64,000 bases of DNA. It comes from an uncultured Clostridia bacterium (lineage in GTDB: Bacteria > Bacillota > Clostridia > Christensenellales > Borkfalkiaceae). Position numbers and translations under genes: made by a program. Numbering within the stretch: position 1 is the first letter of the stretch; the number at the start of each line of letters is the position of its first letter. Below are positions 34,700 to 44,582 of this stretch, in pieces. The stretch covers positions 174,909 through 238,908 of the forward strand of contig CAJFTM010000001.1 in NCBI GenBank assembly GCA_904419945.1, given 5' to 3'. The notes under the pieces were generated by a model, which was not told the DNA's origin, ran no database searches, and saw only the letters and a list, made by a program, of their open reading frames with translations.

Positions 34700-34969
34700 A
34701 TGCATGCAGTTGTTACAGTTACAGGAAAGGATAAAAAGGGGATCATCGCGAAGGTGAGCTCTTTTCTTGCCGAGCGCGGAGTGAATGTGGAGGATATTAG
34801 CCAGACGATCCTGCAAGATTACTTTGCCATGATCATGTTGGTCGACATTCGTGAACTGACCATTGAACTTTCAGAACTGGCAAAAGAATGCGATCGTTTG
34901 GGGCAGGAGATCGGTATGTCCATTCGTGTTCAGCACGAAGCGATCTTCAATGCGATGCACAACATTTGA
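34700..34969 (+). CDS. ACT domain protein (UPF0237)
   Basis: An 89-residue stand-alone ACT domain with the pattern VVTVTGKDKKGIIAKVSSFLA then VNVEDISQTI. ACT domains bind amino acids or related ligands and dimerise. AAGGAGG at 34682-34688 fixes the ATG at 34700; an upstream GTG at 34679 would start before this site. It is paired with the UPF0210 gene, a widespread two-gene unit in which a regulatory role for the ACT protein is assumed but not shown. Confidence 0.9.
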   Translation: MHAVVTVTGKDKKGIIAKVSSFLAERGVNVEDISQTILQDYFAMIMLVDIRELTIELSELAKECDRLGQEIGMSIRVQHEAIFNAMHNI

Positions 34970-34990
34970 TCGATCGGAAGGAGTTCGGCT

Positions 34991-36346
34991 ATGTTCAATC
35001 AATTTGATGTACTGGAAACGATCGATATGATCGAGCGCGAGCATCTCGATATTCGAACGATCACGATGGGCATCTCTTTGCTGCCGTGTGTGCGCGGCAG
35101 CGGGGAGGAGACGGCGCAAGCAGTCTATGATACTGTCTGTTGGAAGGCGAAGGATATTGTGCGCGTTGCGGAACAGCTCTCCGGTGAATATGGTATTCCT
35201 ATTGTCAATAAGCGCGTTTCGGTCACTCCTGTCAGTTTGATCTGCGCGGCTTTTCCGCAGTCGGCGCCCTTGATCGGCCGCGCGCTTGACCGTGCCGCAA
35301 AGGAGCTTGGGATTGATTTTTTAGGCGGTTATTCGGCCCTCGTCCATAAAGGGATGGCTGATTATGAAGAGATTTTTATCCGCAGCATTCCGGAAACGCT
35401 CGCGTCCACTGAACGCGTCTGTTCGTCCGTCAATATCGGTTCTTCTAAGTCCGGCATCAATATGGATGCCGTTCGTTTAATGGGGGAAATGGTCAAACAG
35501 ACGGCTGAACTGACGAAAGACAGTGATGGGCTTGGCTGTGCAAAGTTGGTCGTCTTCGCAAATGCGGTGGAAGATAATCCCTTTATGGCGGGAGCCTTTC
35601 ACGGGATCGGCGAGAGCGGTACTGTCATCAATGTCGGCGTGTCCGGTCCCGGCGTCGTCAAACATGCGCTGGAAAATATTCCGGATGCGAACTTAAATGA
35701 CGCGGCAGAGATGATCAAGCGCACGGCATTCAAGATCACGCGCGCGGGGCAGTTAATTGCCAAAGAAGCGGCAAAGCGTTTAAATGCAGAGTTCGGGATC
35801 GTTGACCTTTCACTGGCGCCGACGCCCGTAATGGGCGATTCTGTCGCGCATATTCTCGAAGAACTTGGCCTCGAATGTGTCGGAGGACACGGGACTACGG
35901 CGGCGCTGGCCATGCTCAATGACGCAGTCAAAAAGGGCGGCGTCATGGCAAGTTCACATGTCGGCGGTCTATCGGGTGCATTTATACCGGTCAGTGAAGA
36001 CATCGGTATGATCAATGCCGCACAGAAAGGGCTTTTGCACATCGATAAATTGGAAGCGATGACGGCTGTCTGCTCGGTCGGGTTGGATATGATCGCTATT
36101 CCCGGCAAAACGCCTGCGACGACCATTTCGGCTATTATTGCAGACGAGGCGGCGATCGGCATGATCAACAACAAGACGACGGCTGTGCGCGTTATTCCCG
36201 TTCCGGGAAAGGATGTGGGTGACAGCGTCGAGTTTGGCGGCCTCTTGGGCCGTGCGCCGATCATGCCGGTCAATCCGACGGACAGTTCGCGCTTTATTTT
36301 GCGCGGCGGACGTATTCCTGCCCCCATTCATAGCAATAAAAATTAG
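34991..36346 (+). CDS. UPF0210 (PFL/DUF711) family protein
   Basis: A 451-residue protein of the DUF711 family, related in fold to pyruvate formate-lyase. Conserved parts are [15 protein letters not shown] near the start, [24 protein letters not shown] and the C-terminal [14 protein letters not shown]. The function is unknown. AAGGAG precedes the ATG. It follows its usual ACT-domain partner by 21 bases. Confidence 0.92.
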   Translation: MFNQFDVLETIDMIEREHLDIRTITMGISLLPCVRGSGEETAQAVYDTVCWKAKDIVRVAEQLSGEYGIPIVNKRVSVTPVSLICAAFPQSAPLIGRALDRAAKELGIDFLGGYSALVHKGMADYEEIFIRSIPETLASTERVCSSVNIGSSKSGINMDAVRLMGEMVKQTAELTKDSDGLGCAKLVVFANAVEDNPFMAGAFHGIGESGTVINVGVSGPGVVKHALENIPDANLNDAAEMIKRTAFKITRAGQLIAKEAAKRLNAEFGIVDLSLAPTPVMGDSVAHILEELGLECVGGHGTTAALAMLNDAVKKGGVMASSHVGGLSGAFIPVSEDIGMINAAQKGLLHIDKLEAMTAVCSVGLDMIAIPGKTPATTISAIIADEAAIGMINNKTTAVRVIPVPGKDVGDSVEFGGLLGRAPIMPVNPTDSSRFILRGGRIPAPIHSNKN

Positions 36347-36354
36347 GAGTATCT

Positions 36355-38133
36355 ATGGAAAGATCGGAAGTTGAAGCAAAATATAAATGGAAAGCGGAGG
36401 ATATTTTCCCATCGGATGAGGCGTGGGAAGAACACTATAGAGCGGCAGAAGGCGGTGTATCACTCCGAAAATGGGAGGGAAAGCTGAATGATGCGGCGGC
36501 TCTTGCAGGTTTTTTTCGTGAACAGGAAAGAGTCAGTCAGTCGCTGGAACGGTTGTATTTATATGCGCACATGCGCCATGACGAAGATTCGCGCATTGCA
36601 AAATATACGGCAATGCAGTCACGGGCAATGTCCCTCTTTGTGCGCTTTTCTTCGGAAACAGCCTTCGTTGAGCCGGAACTGACGGCGCTCGATGAGTCCG
36701 TTCTTTGTTCTTTTTTGCAGGATGAGCGCCTGCGCGATTATGACTATTATCTGCGTCAGCTCATCCGCAATAAAAAACATGTCCTTTCCGCTGAAGAGGA
36801 AAAGATCCTTGCCCTGGGAGGAGAGGTCTATTCGCAATTCCAAAATATCTTTTCGATGATCGACAATGCGGATCTGCATTTCGGAGAGATCGAAGATGAA
36901 TCCGGTAACCGCGTAGCGCTTACGCATGGTATGTACAGTGTATTTTTACATGGCAGAAATCGTGAGTTGCGTCGCCGTGCCTTTGAACAGTACTATCAAT
37001 CCTATATCGGCTTGACGAATACGATTGCAGCGACCTATTTCGGCAATGTCAAGAAAGATGTGTTTTTAATGCGTGCCAGAGGTTATCATTCTTGTCTGCA
37101 GCGCGCATTGGAAGGGGAGGACGTGCCCGTTTGCGTCTATGAAAACCTCATCGCTTCCGTGCATGAAAATTTACCGGACATGCATCGCTATATTGCTTTA
37201 CGCAAGCGCGTTTTGGGATATGACGAGCAGCATATGTATGACATTTATGCTCCGCTCGTCGAAGATGCAGAACTTAAGCTCTCTTATGAAGATGCTTGTG
37301 ATTTAGTTGTAGAGGGGTTGGCTCCGCTCGGGGAAGACTATGGCTCTCTCCTTCGCCGTGGGTTCGCGGAGGGCTGGGTCGATGTATGCGAGACGCCGGG
37401 GAAGCGCAGCGGTGCCTATAGTACCGGCATTTTTGGATTGCACCCGTACGTATTGCTCAATTATCAGCAAACGACAAGCGATATTTTTACCATCGCGCAC
37501 GAGATGGGACATGCTTTGCATACCTATTATTCGAATGCCAATCAGCCGTATGCAAAGGCGGATTACCGGATCTTTGTCGCTGAAGTGGCGAGCACGGTCA
37601 ACGAGGTGCTTCTGCTGCGTCACATCCTGTCAAAGACAAAGGATGAAAAGATGCGGGCATATCTGCTCAACTATTTTCTTGATATGGTACGTGCGACGTT
37701 GCATCGCCAAACGATGTTCGCAGAATTTGAGGCAATTGCACACGGCATGGTCGAAAAGGGGACTCCTTTAACCAGTGAAAATTTAAGCGAGGAATATCTC
37801 CGCCTGAACAGGCTCTATTATGGCGATGCGATCGTTCATGATGAGCAGATTGCATATGAATGGTCGCGAATCCCGCATTTTTATACCTCGTTCTATGTGT
37901 ATAAATATTCAACGGGCATTGTCAGTGCGATTTCTATAGCTGACCGCATCCTGACCGAAGGAGGGGCGGCCGTTGCCGATTATAAAAAATTCCTTTCTTC
38001 GGGCGGCAGTGACGGTCCCGTGGAGCTTCTCAAGATCGCAGGCGTCGATCTGACGACGCGAGCTCCCTTTGAGGCGGCGATGCACGCCTTTGCAGAAACG
38101 CTGGATCAGCTGGAAAAATTGCTTATAAAATAA
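36355..38133 (+). CDS. pepF: Oligoendopeptidase F
   Basis: A 592-residue cytosolic M3B zinc metallopeptidase that cuts short peptides. The zinc motif is HEMGHALH, with His382 and His386 as ligands and Glu383 as the catalytic base. The third ligand lies in the downstream VAEVASTVNE segment. N-terminal family parts include EAKYKWKAEDIFPSDEAW. Length is typical (about 600). Eight bases after the UPF0210 gene, so probably cotranscribed. Confidence 0.96.
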   Translation: MERSEVEAKYKWKAEDIFPSDEAWEEHYRAAEGGVSLRKWEGKLNDAAALAGFFREQERVSQSLERLYLYAHMRHDEDSRIAKYTAMQSRAMSLFVRFSSETAFVEPELTALDESVLCSFLQDERLRDYDYYLRQLIRNKKHVLSAEEEKILALGGEVYSQFQNIFSMIDNADLHFGEIEDESGNRVALTHGMYSVFLHGRNRELRRRAFEQYYQSYIGLTNTIAATYFGNVKKDVFLMRARGYHSCLQRALEGEDVPVCVYENLIASVHENLPDMHRYIALRKRVLGYDEQHMYDIYAPLVEDAELKLSYEDACDLVVEGLAPLGEDYGSLLRRGFAEGWVDVCETPGKRSGAYSTGIFGLHPYVLLNYQQTTSDIFTIAHEMGHALHTYYSNANQPYAKADYRIFVAEVASTVNEVLLLRHILSKTKDEKMRAYLLNYFLDMVRATLHRQTMFAEFEAIAHGMVEKGTPLTSENLSEEYLRLNRLYYGDAIVHDEQIAYEWSRIPHFYTSFYVYKYSTGIVSAISIADRILTEGGAAVADYKKFLSSGGSDGPVELLKIAGVDLTTRAPFEAAMHAFAETLDQLEKLLIK

Positions 38134-38136
38134 ATC

Positions 38137-38166
38137 TTGCACAGAAAGACTGTGCAATAGTATTTT
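38137..38166 (+). terminator. Weak hairpin terminator between pepF and dnaB
   Basis: TTGCACAG (38137-38144) pairs with CTGTGCAA (38150-38157) around AAAGA, followed by TAGTATTTT. The stem is AT-leaning and the T-run interrupted. Confidence 0.5.
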
Positions 38167-38198
38167 GTGAGCGCGCAGTATTTTGGAGTTACGACTGT

Positions 38199-39671
38199 AT
38201 GGCAAAGACGAATGTATTGCCGAATAATTTAGAGGCTGAACAGGCGTTGCTTGGCTGTCTGCTCGTCGATAACGACACGCAGACGGATATTTTGGATCAG
38301 CTATCGGAAGAAGATTTTTACCAAGAGTCACACCGATTGATTATCGGTGCGATGAAGGCCGTATTCAATGCGAGAAAGCCGGTCGACCTCGTAACATTGG
38401 CGGATGAGCTGGAAAACGAGAAGTGCCTCGATAAAGCGGGCGGCCTTACTTATATTACAGACCTTGCAAAGATTACGTTATCTGCCGCCAATTATCGATC
38501 CTATCTTGAAATCGTCAAGCGTGACAGCATCCATCGAAAATTGATCAGAGCCTCGCAGCAGATCATCGATCACTGCATGGAGGGCGGAGAAGCAACCGAC
38601 AGCATCGCTTATGCGGAAAAGTTAGTCTTTGACATTTCAAAAAAAGCGGACACGTCCACTCTTGTCGATATGCGCGAAGACGAGAGTTATGACCGCGTTT
38701 TGAATAAATTTGAGGTCATTTCCACGGATAAAAATGCACTGCGCGGTGTCAATACAGGCTTTACCAAGTTAGACAAGCTGACAAATGGCCTGCAAAAATC
38801 CGACTTTATTGTATTAGCTGCGCGTCCGGGCGTCGGCAAAACGACCATCGGGATGAATATCGTCGAGTATGCAGCTCTCAACGATGACCGTGTCTGTGCT
38901 GTCTTTTCGTTGGAAATGCCTCGCATTCAGCTGGCGCAGAGGTTATTGTGTTCTTATGCTCGCGTCAGTATGTCGAAGGCGTTGGCCGGCGAGTTGACGC
39001 AGAATGATTGGAAAAAGCTTTGGAAGGCAAGTTCTGACTTAAAAAAGGCAAAGATCTATATCGACGACTCTTCTAAAATTACACCGGCGGAGATCCTCTC
39101 GAAATGCCGTCGATTGAAAGCCCGCAAAGAGGGGTTGGACTTGATCATGATCGATTATATCCAGTTGATGGGCAGCGGCGAGCGTCGCCGCGAGGAGAAT
39201 CGTCAGCAGGAAATTTCGAGCATTACGCGCAATTTGAAGATCATGGCAAAGGAGCTGGATGTGCCCGTCTTGGCGCTGTCGCAGCTGCGCCGTATCTCTT
39301 CTAAAGAAGAGCCGCAACTCTCCGACTTGCGTGAATCGGGGGCAATCGAACAGGATGCAGATATGGTTATGTTCATTCACCGACCCGATGTTGCCGCGAC
39401 GGAAGAGGAATTGAAAAGCGGAAAGATTATCAAGGATGCAGCGGATCTCATTATCGCCAAGCATAGAAACGGTGAATTAGGGCGCGTAAAACTGCGTTTT
39501 CGCGGCGACCAGGTGCGTTATGTCAATCCTCCGCCCGGATTTTTGCCGGATGAACCGCCGGCCCCTGCATCAAATAACAGCGAGGAGGAGAATTATCCGG
39601 ACGATTACGATGCATTTGACAGAGCGATGGACGATTTCGCAGATGTTGATCGTCGGAATACGGAGGGATAA
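38199..39671 (+). CDS. dnaB: Replicative DNA helicase DnaB (DnaC in Bacillus nomenclature)
   Basis: A 490-residue hexameric helicase at the replication fork. The N-terminal collar domain starts LPNNLEAEQALLGCLL. The RecA-like domain has AARPGVGKTTIG (Walker A), DLIMIDYIQLMGSG (Walker B) and the LSQLRR and GELGRVKLRF segments. The usual neighbours rplI and gdpP are not here; the gene leads a unit with tsaC. It would need a loader; the DnaD fusion at 25-27 kb carries the loader's binding region only. Confidence 0.96.
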   Translation: MAKTNVLPNNLEAEQALLGCLLVDNDTQTDILDQLSEEDFYQESHRLIIGAMKAVFNARKPVDLVTLADELENEKCLDKAGGLTYITDLAKITLSAANYRSYLEIVKRDSIHRKLIRASQQIIDHCMEGGEATDSIAYAEKLVFDISKKADTSTLVDMREDESYDRVLNKFEVISTDKNALRGVNTGFTKLDKLTNGLQKSDFIVLAARPGVGKTTIGMNIVEYAALNDDRVCAVFSLEMPRIQLAQRLLCSYARVSMSKALAGELTQNDWKKLWKASSDLKKAKIYIDDSSKITPAEILSKCRRLKARKEGLDLIMIDYIQLMGSGERRREENRQQEISSITRNLKIMAKELDVPVLALSQLRRISSKEEPQLSDLRESGAIEQDADMVMFIHRPDVAATEEELKSGKIIKDAADLIIAKHRNGELGRVKLRFRGDQVRYVNPPPGFLPDEPPAPASNNSEEENYPDDYDAFDRAMDDFADVDRRNTEG

Positions 39672-39673
39672 AT

Positions 39674-40669
39674 ATGCTGACAAAAATACAAAAGATCGGC
39701 GAGCAATCGCTTGCGGAAGCAAAGGAATTGCTTTTGCAGGGAGAATGTGTTGCTTTCCCAACGGAGACCGTATACGGATTGGGCGGGGATGCACGTTCGG
39801 ATGAAGCGGTGGAAAAGATCTATCGCGTTAAAGGGCGTCCGCAGGATAATCCGTTGATCGTTCATGTACATTCAGAGTATGATCTCCATTCTTTGATCTA
39901 TGACGATCAGCCTTATGTAAAGAGATTGCGGGAGGCTTTTCTTCCGGGGCCGTTGACGTTGGTATACCGCAGCCGCGGCAAAGTGAGTGCAAAGGTTTCC
40001 TGCGGCTTAGATACGCTCGCGGTACGCATTCCGGAGCATCCGGGAGCACAGCGTTTTTTGAAATATGTCGATATTCCTGTCGCGGCGCCTTCTGCCAACC
40101 GCTCCAAACATGTCAGCCCTGTATCTGCTCAGCATGTCTATGACGATTTGAACGGAAAAATTCCATTAATATTGGATGGAGGACCGTGTTCGGGCGGTAT
40201 TGAGAGTACTGTGTGTGACGTAACTGGCTCATATCCGGTTGTTTTGCGTGCGGGACTTATCACGCGTGAAATGATAGAACATGCAGTTGGCCGTTGTGAT
40301 GCATATGTTCCGAAAGAAGGAGAACGGGTGCGTTCGCCGGGGATGAAATACAAGCATTATGCCCCCGCTTGTGAAACGAGGTTGTTTTCTTCGGCCGCTG
40401 TATCCGAGGCTCTTGCTGCGCTAAATGAGGCTGTTCGTTCGGGCAGACGGGTGCGTGTTCTTTGTGAGGATTGCATCGCTGGTGCCTTTCCCGCTGAGAT
40501 GGTGCTCAATTTGGGGAATGACGGTATAGAGATGGCAGAAAATTTATATCGGCTTTTGCGAGAGGCGGAAGCCTGTGCCGACTTACTGATTGCAGTTGAA
40601 CCGCATGAACGTGGCGGCATCATGACGGGGGTGCTCAATCGGTTGCAAAAGGCATGCGCGGGGGAATAA
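39674..40669 (+). CDS. tsaC: L-threonylcarbamoyladenylate synthase (Sua5/YwlC type)
   Basis: A 331-residue enzyme that makes threonylcarbamoyl-AMP from threonine, bicarbonate and ATP for the t6A37 modification of ANN-decoding tRNAs. The YrdC domain has FPTETVYGLGGDA, KGRPQDNPLIVH and APSANRS. The C-terminal Sua5 domain follows SPGMKYKHYAPA. GGAGG precedes the ATG. It overlaps nothing but is 2 bases after dnaB; ywlE follows by one base. Confidence 0.95.
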   Translation: MLTKIQKIGEQSLAEAKELLLQGECVAFPTETVYGLGGDARSDEAVEKIYRVKGRPQDNPLIVHVHSEYDLHSLIYDDQPYVKRLREAFLPGPLTLVYRSRGKVSAKVSCGLDTLAVRIPEHPGAQRFLKYVDIPVAAPSANRSKHVSPVSAQHVYDDLNGKIPLILDGGPCSGGIESTVCDVTGSYPVVLRAGLITREMIEHAVGRCDAYVPKEGERVRSPGMKYKHYAPACETRLFSSAAVSEALAALNEAVRSGRRVRVLCEDCIAGAFPAEMVLNLGNDGIEMAENLYRLLREAEACADLLIAVEPHERGGIMTGVLNRLQKACAGE

Positions 40670-40670
40670 C

Positions 40671-41147
40671 ATGAAGAGGAAAAAAGTACTGTTTGTCTGT
40701 ACAGGAAACACTTGCAGAAGTCCGATGGCGGAAGTGATTTTCCGTGCGGAGATTAAAAAGCGCAAAATAAAATACGTCGATGCAGCGTCGGCGGGGATTT
40801 TTGCGGAAAACAGTACTTCAATCAGCCCTCAAAGTGCCGCCTGTCTGCGGGAAATGGGTTTAGACTTTTCAAAATTTAAACCGCGACAGCTCAAACATAA
40901 GATGATCGAGTCAGCTTTTCTCGTGGTCTGCATGACCGAAAAGCAAAAAGAGTTGCTCAACGGATTTGATAATGTCTGTTCCGTGCGCGATATTGCCGGC
41001 TTTGATGTGCCGGATCCGTACGGATATGGCGCAGATGTCTATCGGTATACAGCTCGCACCATTTGTGCGGCGGTCGATGTAATTATTCAAAAATATTTTG
41101 TTGCTTCGTCGGATGATAAAGTCGGGTTCTCTGGCGGCAAAAAGTAA
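40671..41147 (+). CDS. ywlE: Low-molecular-weight phosphatase, YwlE-like protein-arginine phosphatase
   Basis: A 158-residue phosphatase. The P-loop reads FVCTGNTCRSPMAE with nucleophile Cys10 and Arg16; the general acid lies in DVPDPYG. Thr11 after the nucleophile is the residue that gives Bacillus YwlE its phosphoarginine preference, where tyrosine phosphatases have a bulkier residue. The ywlC-ywlE gene order is also that of Bacillus. Its counter-kinase McsB is not in this window, though ClpB is. The C-terminal 10 residues are not conserved. Confidence 0.88.
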   Translation: MKRKKVLFVCTGNTCRSPMAEVIFRAEIKKRKIKYVDAASAGIFAENSTSISPQSAACLREMGLDFSKFKPRQLKHKMIESAFLVVCMTEKQKELLNGFDNVCSVRDIAGFDVPDPYGYGADVYRYTARTICAAVDVIIQKYFVASSDDKVGFSGGKK

Positions 41148-41166
41148 AACGGTATCGGAGGTTATT

Positions 41167-41622
41167 ATGAAGATTGCCGTTGCCTGCGATCATGGCGGGC
41201 TGCAACTTAAGAGGGCGCTTGTGCGCTATCTTGAATCTAAGGGACATGAGGTCATTGATTTTGGTACGGATTCGGAAGAATCCTGCGATTATCCCGATTT
41301 TGCTCTGCCGGCGGCGGAAGCAGTGGCTTCCAAACGCTGTGAGTGCGGGATCGTGGTGTGTGGGACTGGCATCGGTGTTTCTATTGCCGCCAATAAGGTG
41401 CCGGGGATCCGCTGTGCACACTGTCATGACACGTATTCGGCAAAGTATACGCGCATGCATAATGATGCAAATATGCTTGCTTTTGGACAACGTGTGATCG
41501 GTGAAGGCTTGATGTTGGAGATCGTCGATGCTTTTTTATCAACTTCTTTTGAGGGAGGCAGACATCAACGCCGCCTTGATAAGATCGCGGCGATCGAGGC
41601 TAAATACAGTAAAACTGAATAA
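41167..41622 (+). CDS. rpiB: Ribose 5-phosphate isomerase B
   Basis: A 151-residue isomerase of the RpiB/LacA family that interconverts ribose 5-phosphate and ribulose 5-phosphate. Visible motifs are [13 protein letters not shown] at the start, [15 protein letters not shown] with the catalytic Cys, and [25 protein letters not shown] precedes the ATG at 41167. Same gene neighbourhood (ywlE-rpiB-upp) as in Bacillus. Confidence 0.95.
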   Translation: MKIAVACDHGGLQLKRALVRYLESKGHEVIDFGTDSEESCDYPDFALPAAEAVASKRCECGIVVCGTGIGVSIAANKVPGIRCAHCHDTYSAKYTRMHNDANMLAFGQRVIGEGLMLEIVDAFLSTSFEGGRHQRRLDKIAAIEAKYSKTE

Positions 41623-41648
41623 CAATCGAAAAGGGGAGTAATATACAA

Positions 41649-42278
41649 ATGGCAAAAGTTTTTGTGATGGATCATCCTCTCGTGCAGCATAAAGTGACGA
41701 TGCTTCGCGATAAAAACACCAGTACCAAAGATTTCCGCGAACTCGCAGAAGAAATTTCTCTGCTGATGGCGTATGAAGTGACGAGGGACCTTCCTCTCAA
41801 AGATGTCGAAGTCGAGACGCCCATTTGTAAAACGGTAGCCAAAACGGTTGCTGGGCGCAGTCTCGGAATTGTTCCGATCCTCCGTGCGGGGCTTGGAATG
41901 GTCAACGGCATGTTGAAGTTGGTTCCGAATGCAAAAGTTGGACATATCGGTCTGTATCGTGATCCGAAAACGCTCAAACCGGTCGAATATTATTGCAAAT
42001 TGCCTGCAGACGCGACAGATCGTACCATCATCGTGGTTGATCCGATGTTAGCGACGGGCGGCAGTGCCGCTGCAGCCATTGGATTTTTGAAAGCTCGCGG
42101 CTGCGAGCATATCAAATTCTGCTGTTTGATCGCTGCACCGCAAGGACTAAAAGCGCTGCAAGAGGCACATCCGGATGTCGATATTTTTATCGCGGCATTG
42201 GATGAAACGCTCAACGATCACGCTTATATTGTTCCCGGTTTGGGTGATGCCGGTGACCGTTTGTTTGGCACGAAATAA
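41649..42278 (+). CDS. upp: Uracil phosphoribosyltransferase
   Basis: A 209-residue salvage enzyme forming UMP from uracil and PRPP. The PRPP loop is [16 protein letters not shown] and the uracil-binding end is [17 protein letters not shown]. The N-terminal [22 protein letters not shown] is characteristic. AAGGGGAG precedes the ATG. In line with ywlC-ywlE-rpiB gene order. Confidence 0.97.
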   Translation: MAKVFVMDHPLVQHKVTMLRDKNTSTKDFRELAEEISLLMAYEVTRDLPLKDVEVETPICKTVAKTVAGRSLGIVPILRAGLGMVNGMLKLVPNAKVGHIGLYRDPKTLKPVEYYCKLPADATDRTIIVVDPMLATGGSAAAAIGFLKARGCEHIKFCCLIAAPQGLKALQEAHPDVDIFIAALDETLNDHAYIVPGLGDAGDRLFGTK

Positions 42279-42323
42279 ATTTCCAAACAGGCCGCATAAG
42301 CGCGGCTAGTGGGGAGGGAGAGC

Positions 42324-43229
42324 ATGAGTCAAAAAATTACGAAAGCCGTTATACCGGCCGCAGGGTTTGGTACGCGCTTTTTGCCGATCACAAAATCTGT
42401 CTGCAAAGAAATGCTGCCGATCGTGGATAAGCCGACGTTACAGTATATCGTAGAAGAAGCAGTCGAAGCTGGCATTAAGGATATTCTCGTCATTACCGGT
42501 CGAAACAAAAAGATCTTGGAAGACTTTTTCGATTATACGCCCGAGTTGGATGATTTGTTGGAAAAAGATGGGAAAGAAGATTTCTTGCAGATTTCCCGCA
42601 AAATGGAAACGATGGCGAATCTGTATTTTGTGCGGCAAAAGCATCCATGTGGATTTGCCGATGCTATTTTGTATGCCAAGCCGTTTACAGGAAACGATCC
42701 GTTTGCCATATTGTTGGGGGACGATATCATTTATACGCCGGAGGGTACGCGGCCCGGTATCGGTCAATTGGTTGATTGCTATGAATCGACCGGTAAGCCG
42801 ACGGTTGCTGTTATGGAGGTCGAGGACAAGGATATCCCGAAATATGCCAATGTTTGTGCAAAGCCGCTCGGTGAACGCCGCAGTTTGATCAGCAAGATCG
42901 TTGAAAAGCCGCCGGTTCATCAAAAATTTTCCAATGATGCGGTGATCGGACGTTATATCGTCGAATCGGATATTTATGACATTATTCGTCGAACTCCTCC
43001 TTCACCCAAAGGAGAGGTGTATTTTACGGATGCTTTGCAGGCATTGGCAAATGAAGGCCGGCTCGTTGGCTGTAAATTTGCTGGGAAGCGTTACGATGCG
43101 GGGAATAAATTGGAGTATTTGCAGGCGAATGTTGAATATGCGCTTCGCGACGGATCGTTAGGGGCGCCATTTCGTGAATATTTACTCCGTTTGGCTGCAT
43201 CATTGCGCGAATCAAAGACAACGAAATGA
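42324..43229 (+). CDS. galU: UTP-glucose-1-phosphate uridylyltransferase
   Basis: A 301-residue nucleotidyltransferase that makes UDP-glucose for envelope glycans and glycolipids. Motifs are VIPAAGFGTRFLPITKSVCKE-type substrate loop (AAGFGTRFLP), EMLPIVDKPTLQYIVEEA and LLGDDIIYT. The ATG at 42324 follows GGGGAGGGAG. Its end overlaps the next start (ATGA), so it is coupled to mtaD although the two functions are unrelated. Confidence 0.96.
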   Translation: MSQKITKAVIPAAGFGTRFLPITKSVCKEMLPIVDKPTLQYIVEEAVEAGIKDILVITGRNKKILEDFFDYTPELDDLLEKDGKEDFLQISRKMETMANLYFVRQKHPCGFADAILYAKPFTGNDPFAILLGDDIIYTPEGTRPGIGQLVDCYESTGKPTVAVMEVEDKDIPKYANVCAKPLGERRSLISKIVEKPPVHQKFSNDAVIGRYIVESDIYDIIRRTPPSPKGEVYFTDALQALANEGRLVGCKFAGKRYDAGNKLEYLQANVEYALRDGSLGAPFREYLLRLAASLRESKTTK

Positions 43230-44515
43230 AACTGCGCTTATACAATGCCAAGATCCTTACGGCGCCCGGTGAGGAAATTATAAATGGCGAGGTGCGCACG
43301 GATGGCGACACGATCGTCGGCATCGGCGCAGCGGATCCGTCCTTTGTCGCCGAGCGGGAGATCAACTGTTTCGGAGATCTCTTGATGAGCGGCTTTTGCA
43401 ATGCTCATACGCATGCAGCAATGTGCTTGTTTCGCGGCATTGCGGATGATCTTTCTCTTGAAGATTGGCTATATGAGAGGATCTTTCCTTTAGAAAAAAA
43501 TTTGACGCCGGATGATATCTATTGGGGGACGATGCTGCAGATCGCTGAGTATGTTCGCAACGGGATCACTTGCTTTGCGGACATGTATTTTTCACCGGAT
43601 GCCGTCTATGCGGCGGCAAATAACGCGCATTTGTGCCTTGCTCTATGTTGTGGCGAAAATTCCTCTGCATCCTTTGATGTCGTCCGATTTATCGAAGAAA
43701 ATTACAATAAATATAGTACTCTGTCTGACAGGGTTCGTTATTATCCTGGCGTTCATGCCGAGTATACATGCTCAGAAAAGCTGCTGACTGAAGTGGCCGA
43801 CTTTGCGATAGAAGTTGGTGCAAAGACGTATATTCATCTTTCTGAGACGCTAAAAGAGGTGGGTGACTGTACGGTTCGACACGGCGGGCTGACACCGCCG
43901 CAGTATTTGCATAAACTTGGATTTTTTGAAAACGGCGGATTGGCGGCACATTGTGTCTATTGTGATAAGGATGATATCGCGTTGCTTCGTCAAAGCGGAG
44001 TGACGCCGGTGATCAACAGCGGGAGCAATTTGAAACTCGCGTCCGGTATTGCACCCGTATACAGCATGCTTACAGCCGGATTGCGGCCGTCTCTCGGCAC
44101 GGATGGCGCTGCAAGCAATAATGCGACTTCTATGTTCCGGGAAATGTATTTATATTCCTGTTTGCAAAAGCAAGCCATGAAAGATGCATCTGTAGTCACC
44201 GCGGAGGAAGCGCTTTCTGCGGCCACGGAAAATGGTTATCAAGCACTTGGATTCCGCGGCGGCGCGATTCGTAAAGGAAACTTTGCCGATCTGATTCGTA
44301 TCGATCTGCGGGCACCCTCTATGCAGCCATTAGCGAATATCAATAAGAATCTCGTTTATAGTGCCGGGGATGCCAATGTACGCATGACAATTTCGGGCGG
44401 GAAAATCGTTTATGAGGATGGCGTTTTTCACATTGGAGAATCCATTGAAAAAATTGTGTCAGAATGTAAACGGCGTCAAGGGCACCTCTTATCGGAGGCG
44501 GGTTTAAGCGGATAA
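43226..44515 (+). CDS. mtaD: 5-methylthioadenosine/S-adenosylhomocysteine deaminase-type amidohydrolase
   Basis: A 429-residue amidohydrolase. Metal ligands are His61 and His63 in NAHTHAAM, with further His in YIHLSETLKE and AAHCVYC and Asp in LGTDGAASNN. The family deaminates MTA, SAH or adenosine derivatives to inosine forms; related proteins act on guanine or other rings, so the exact substrate is open. Length and the N- and C-terminal composite sandwich domain are typical. No clear terminator follows. Confidence 0.85.
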   Translation: MKLRLYNAKILTAPGEEIINGEVRTDGDTIVGIGAADPSFVAEREINCFGDLLMSGFCNAHTHAAMCLFRGIADDLSLEDWLYERIFPLEKNLTPDDIYWGTMLQIAEYVRNGITCFADMYFSPDAVYAAANNAHLCLALCCGENSSASFDVVRFIEENYNKYSTLSDRVRYYPGVHAEYTCSEKLLTEVADFAIEVGAKTYIHLSETLKEVGDCTVRHGGLTPPQYLHKLGFFENGGLAAHCVYCDKDDIALLRQSGVTPVINSGSNLKLASGIAPVYSMLTAGLRPSLGTDGAASNNATSMFREMYLYSCLQKQAMKDASVVTAEEALSAATENGYQALGFRGGAIRKGNFADLIRIDLRAPSMQPLANINKNLVYSAGDANVRMTISGGKIVYEDGVFHIGESIEKIVSECKRRQGHLLSEAGLSG

Positions 44516-44582
44516 AATTTGTGTATCCCTCTTTTGAATTTTTAGCTCTGATGGACTGTCAAAACAAAAGGATGATTTAGAA

